From Candidatus Krumholzibacteriia bacterium (GTDB lineage: Bacteria > Krumholzibacteriota > Krumholzibacteriia > LZORAL124-64-63), in the NCBI GenBank assembly GCA_030643455.1, contig DAOWLV010000205.1:1-6342 (forward strand): DNA of 6,342 nucleotides, given 5' to 3'. Below are positions 6,311 to 6,342 of this stretch, piece by piece (within the stretch, counting starts at the first letter, position 1; every line of letters starts with the position of its first letter). Both the position numbers and the translations under genes were made by a program. The notes under the pieces are model-generated. The model made no database searches, was not told the origin of the DNA, and saw nothing but the letters and a program-made list of their open reading frames with translations.

Positions 6311-6327
6311 CCCTCGGGAGGAAATGA

Positions 6328-6342
6328 ATGAAATACGCCGAC
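6328..6342 (+). CDS. start of an unidentified gene, cut by the window edge
   Basis: Only five codons are visible, reading MKYAD. ATG 6328 is preferred because the strong SD GGGAGG (6316-6321) is 6 nt away. ATG 6324 is in another frame and only 2 nt from that SD. A plausible promoter (6212-6240) and a leader hairpin precede it, which supports a real gene with its own transcript. Nothing can be said about function. Confidence 0.5.

Noticed and set aside
6311..6321. CCTC/GAGG self-pairing over the SD of the last gene
   Set aside because: The loop would be only 2 nt, or the stem only 3 bp, so it is too unstable to count as SD masking.

Overview
The window is GC-rich (roughly 60 % by eye) and densely packed on the + strand. 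It holds core housekeeping genes of a bacterium, with no sign of phage, transposon, plasmid, CRISPR, tRNA or rRNA sequence. All recognisable genes point the same way, and their third-position GC bias leaves long empty antisense frames. The protein sequences look like a diderm bacterium of the FCB-group or 'deltaproteobacterial' kind (for example Gemmatimonadota, Krumholzibacteriota, Eisenbacteria or Myxococcota-like lineages). That placement rests on general impression and is weak; no taxonomic marker was searched.

Positions 1-5054 look like one operon: tatC (Tat translocon core), a long-chain polyprenyl diphosphate synthase, rsfS (ribosomal silencing factor), argS (arginyl-tRNA synthetase) and a PfkB-family kinase of unknown substrate. 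Gaps shrink along the operon: 83 nt after tatC (where a weak promoter is possible), then 22, 13 and 1 nt. The argS/pfkB junction is close enough for translational coupling. The common theme is basic growth: protein export, the lipid tail of quinones or an undecaprenyl-like carrier, and translation capacity. The kinase may be only a passenger in this set.

Positions 5055-5240 form a compact regulatory region. It has a good sigma70-type promoter with an extended -10, a 10-bp palindrome over the predicted transcription start, an upstream direct repeat, and a short leader in which a CCCC element can pair with either of two G-rich elements, one of them the Shine-Dalgarno (SD) sequence. It drives a TTG-initiated 312-residue protein of unknown function, with two small alpha/beta domains joined by a proline-rich linker. 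The C-terminal domain resembles the regulatory (dimer) domain of LeuA.

Positions 6180-6342 hold a possible terminator, a second good promoter, a GC-rich hairpin, a strong SD and the first codons of another gene that runs out of the window.

The two points most worth following are the ArgS, whose HIGH signature reads NVVS while KMSK is intact, and the unknown 312-residue protein with its structured promoter and leader.
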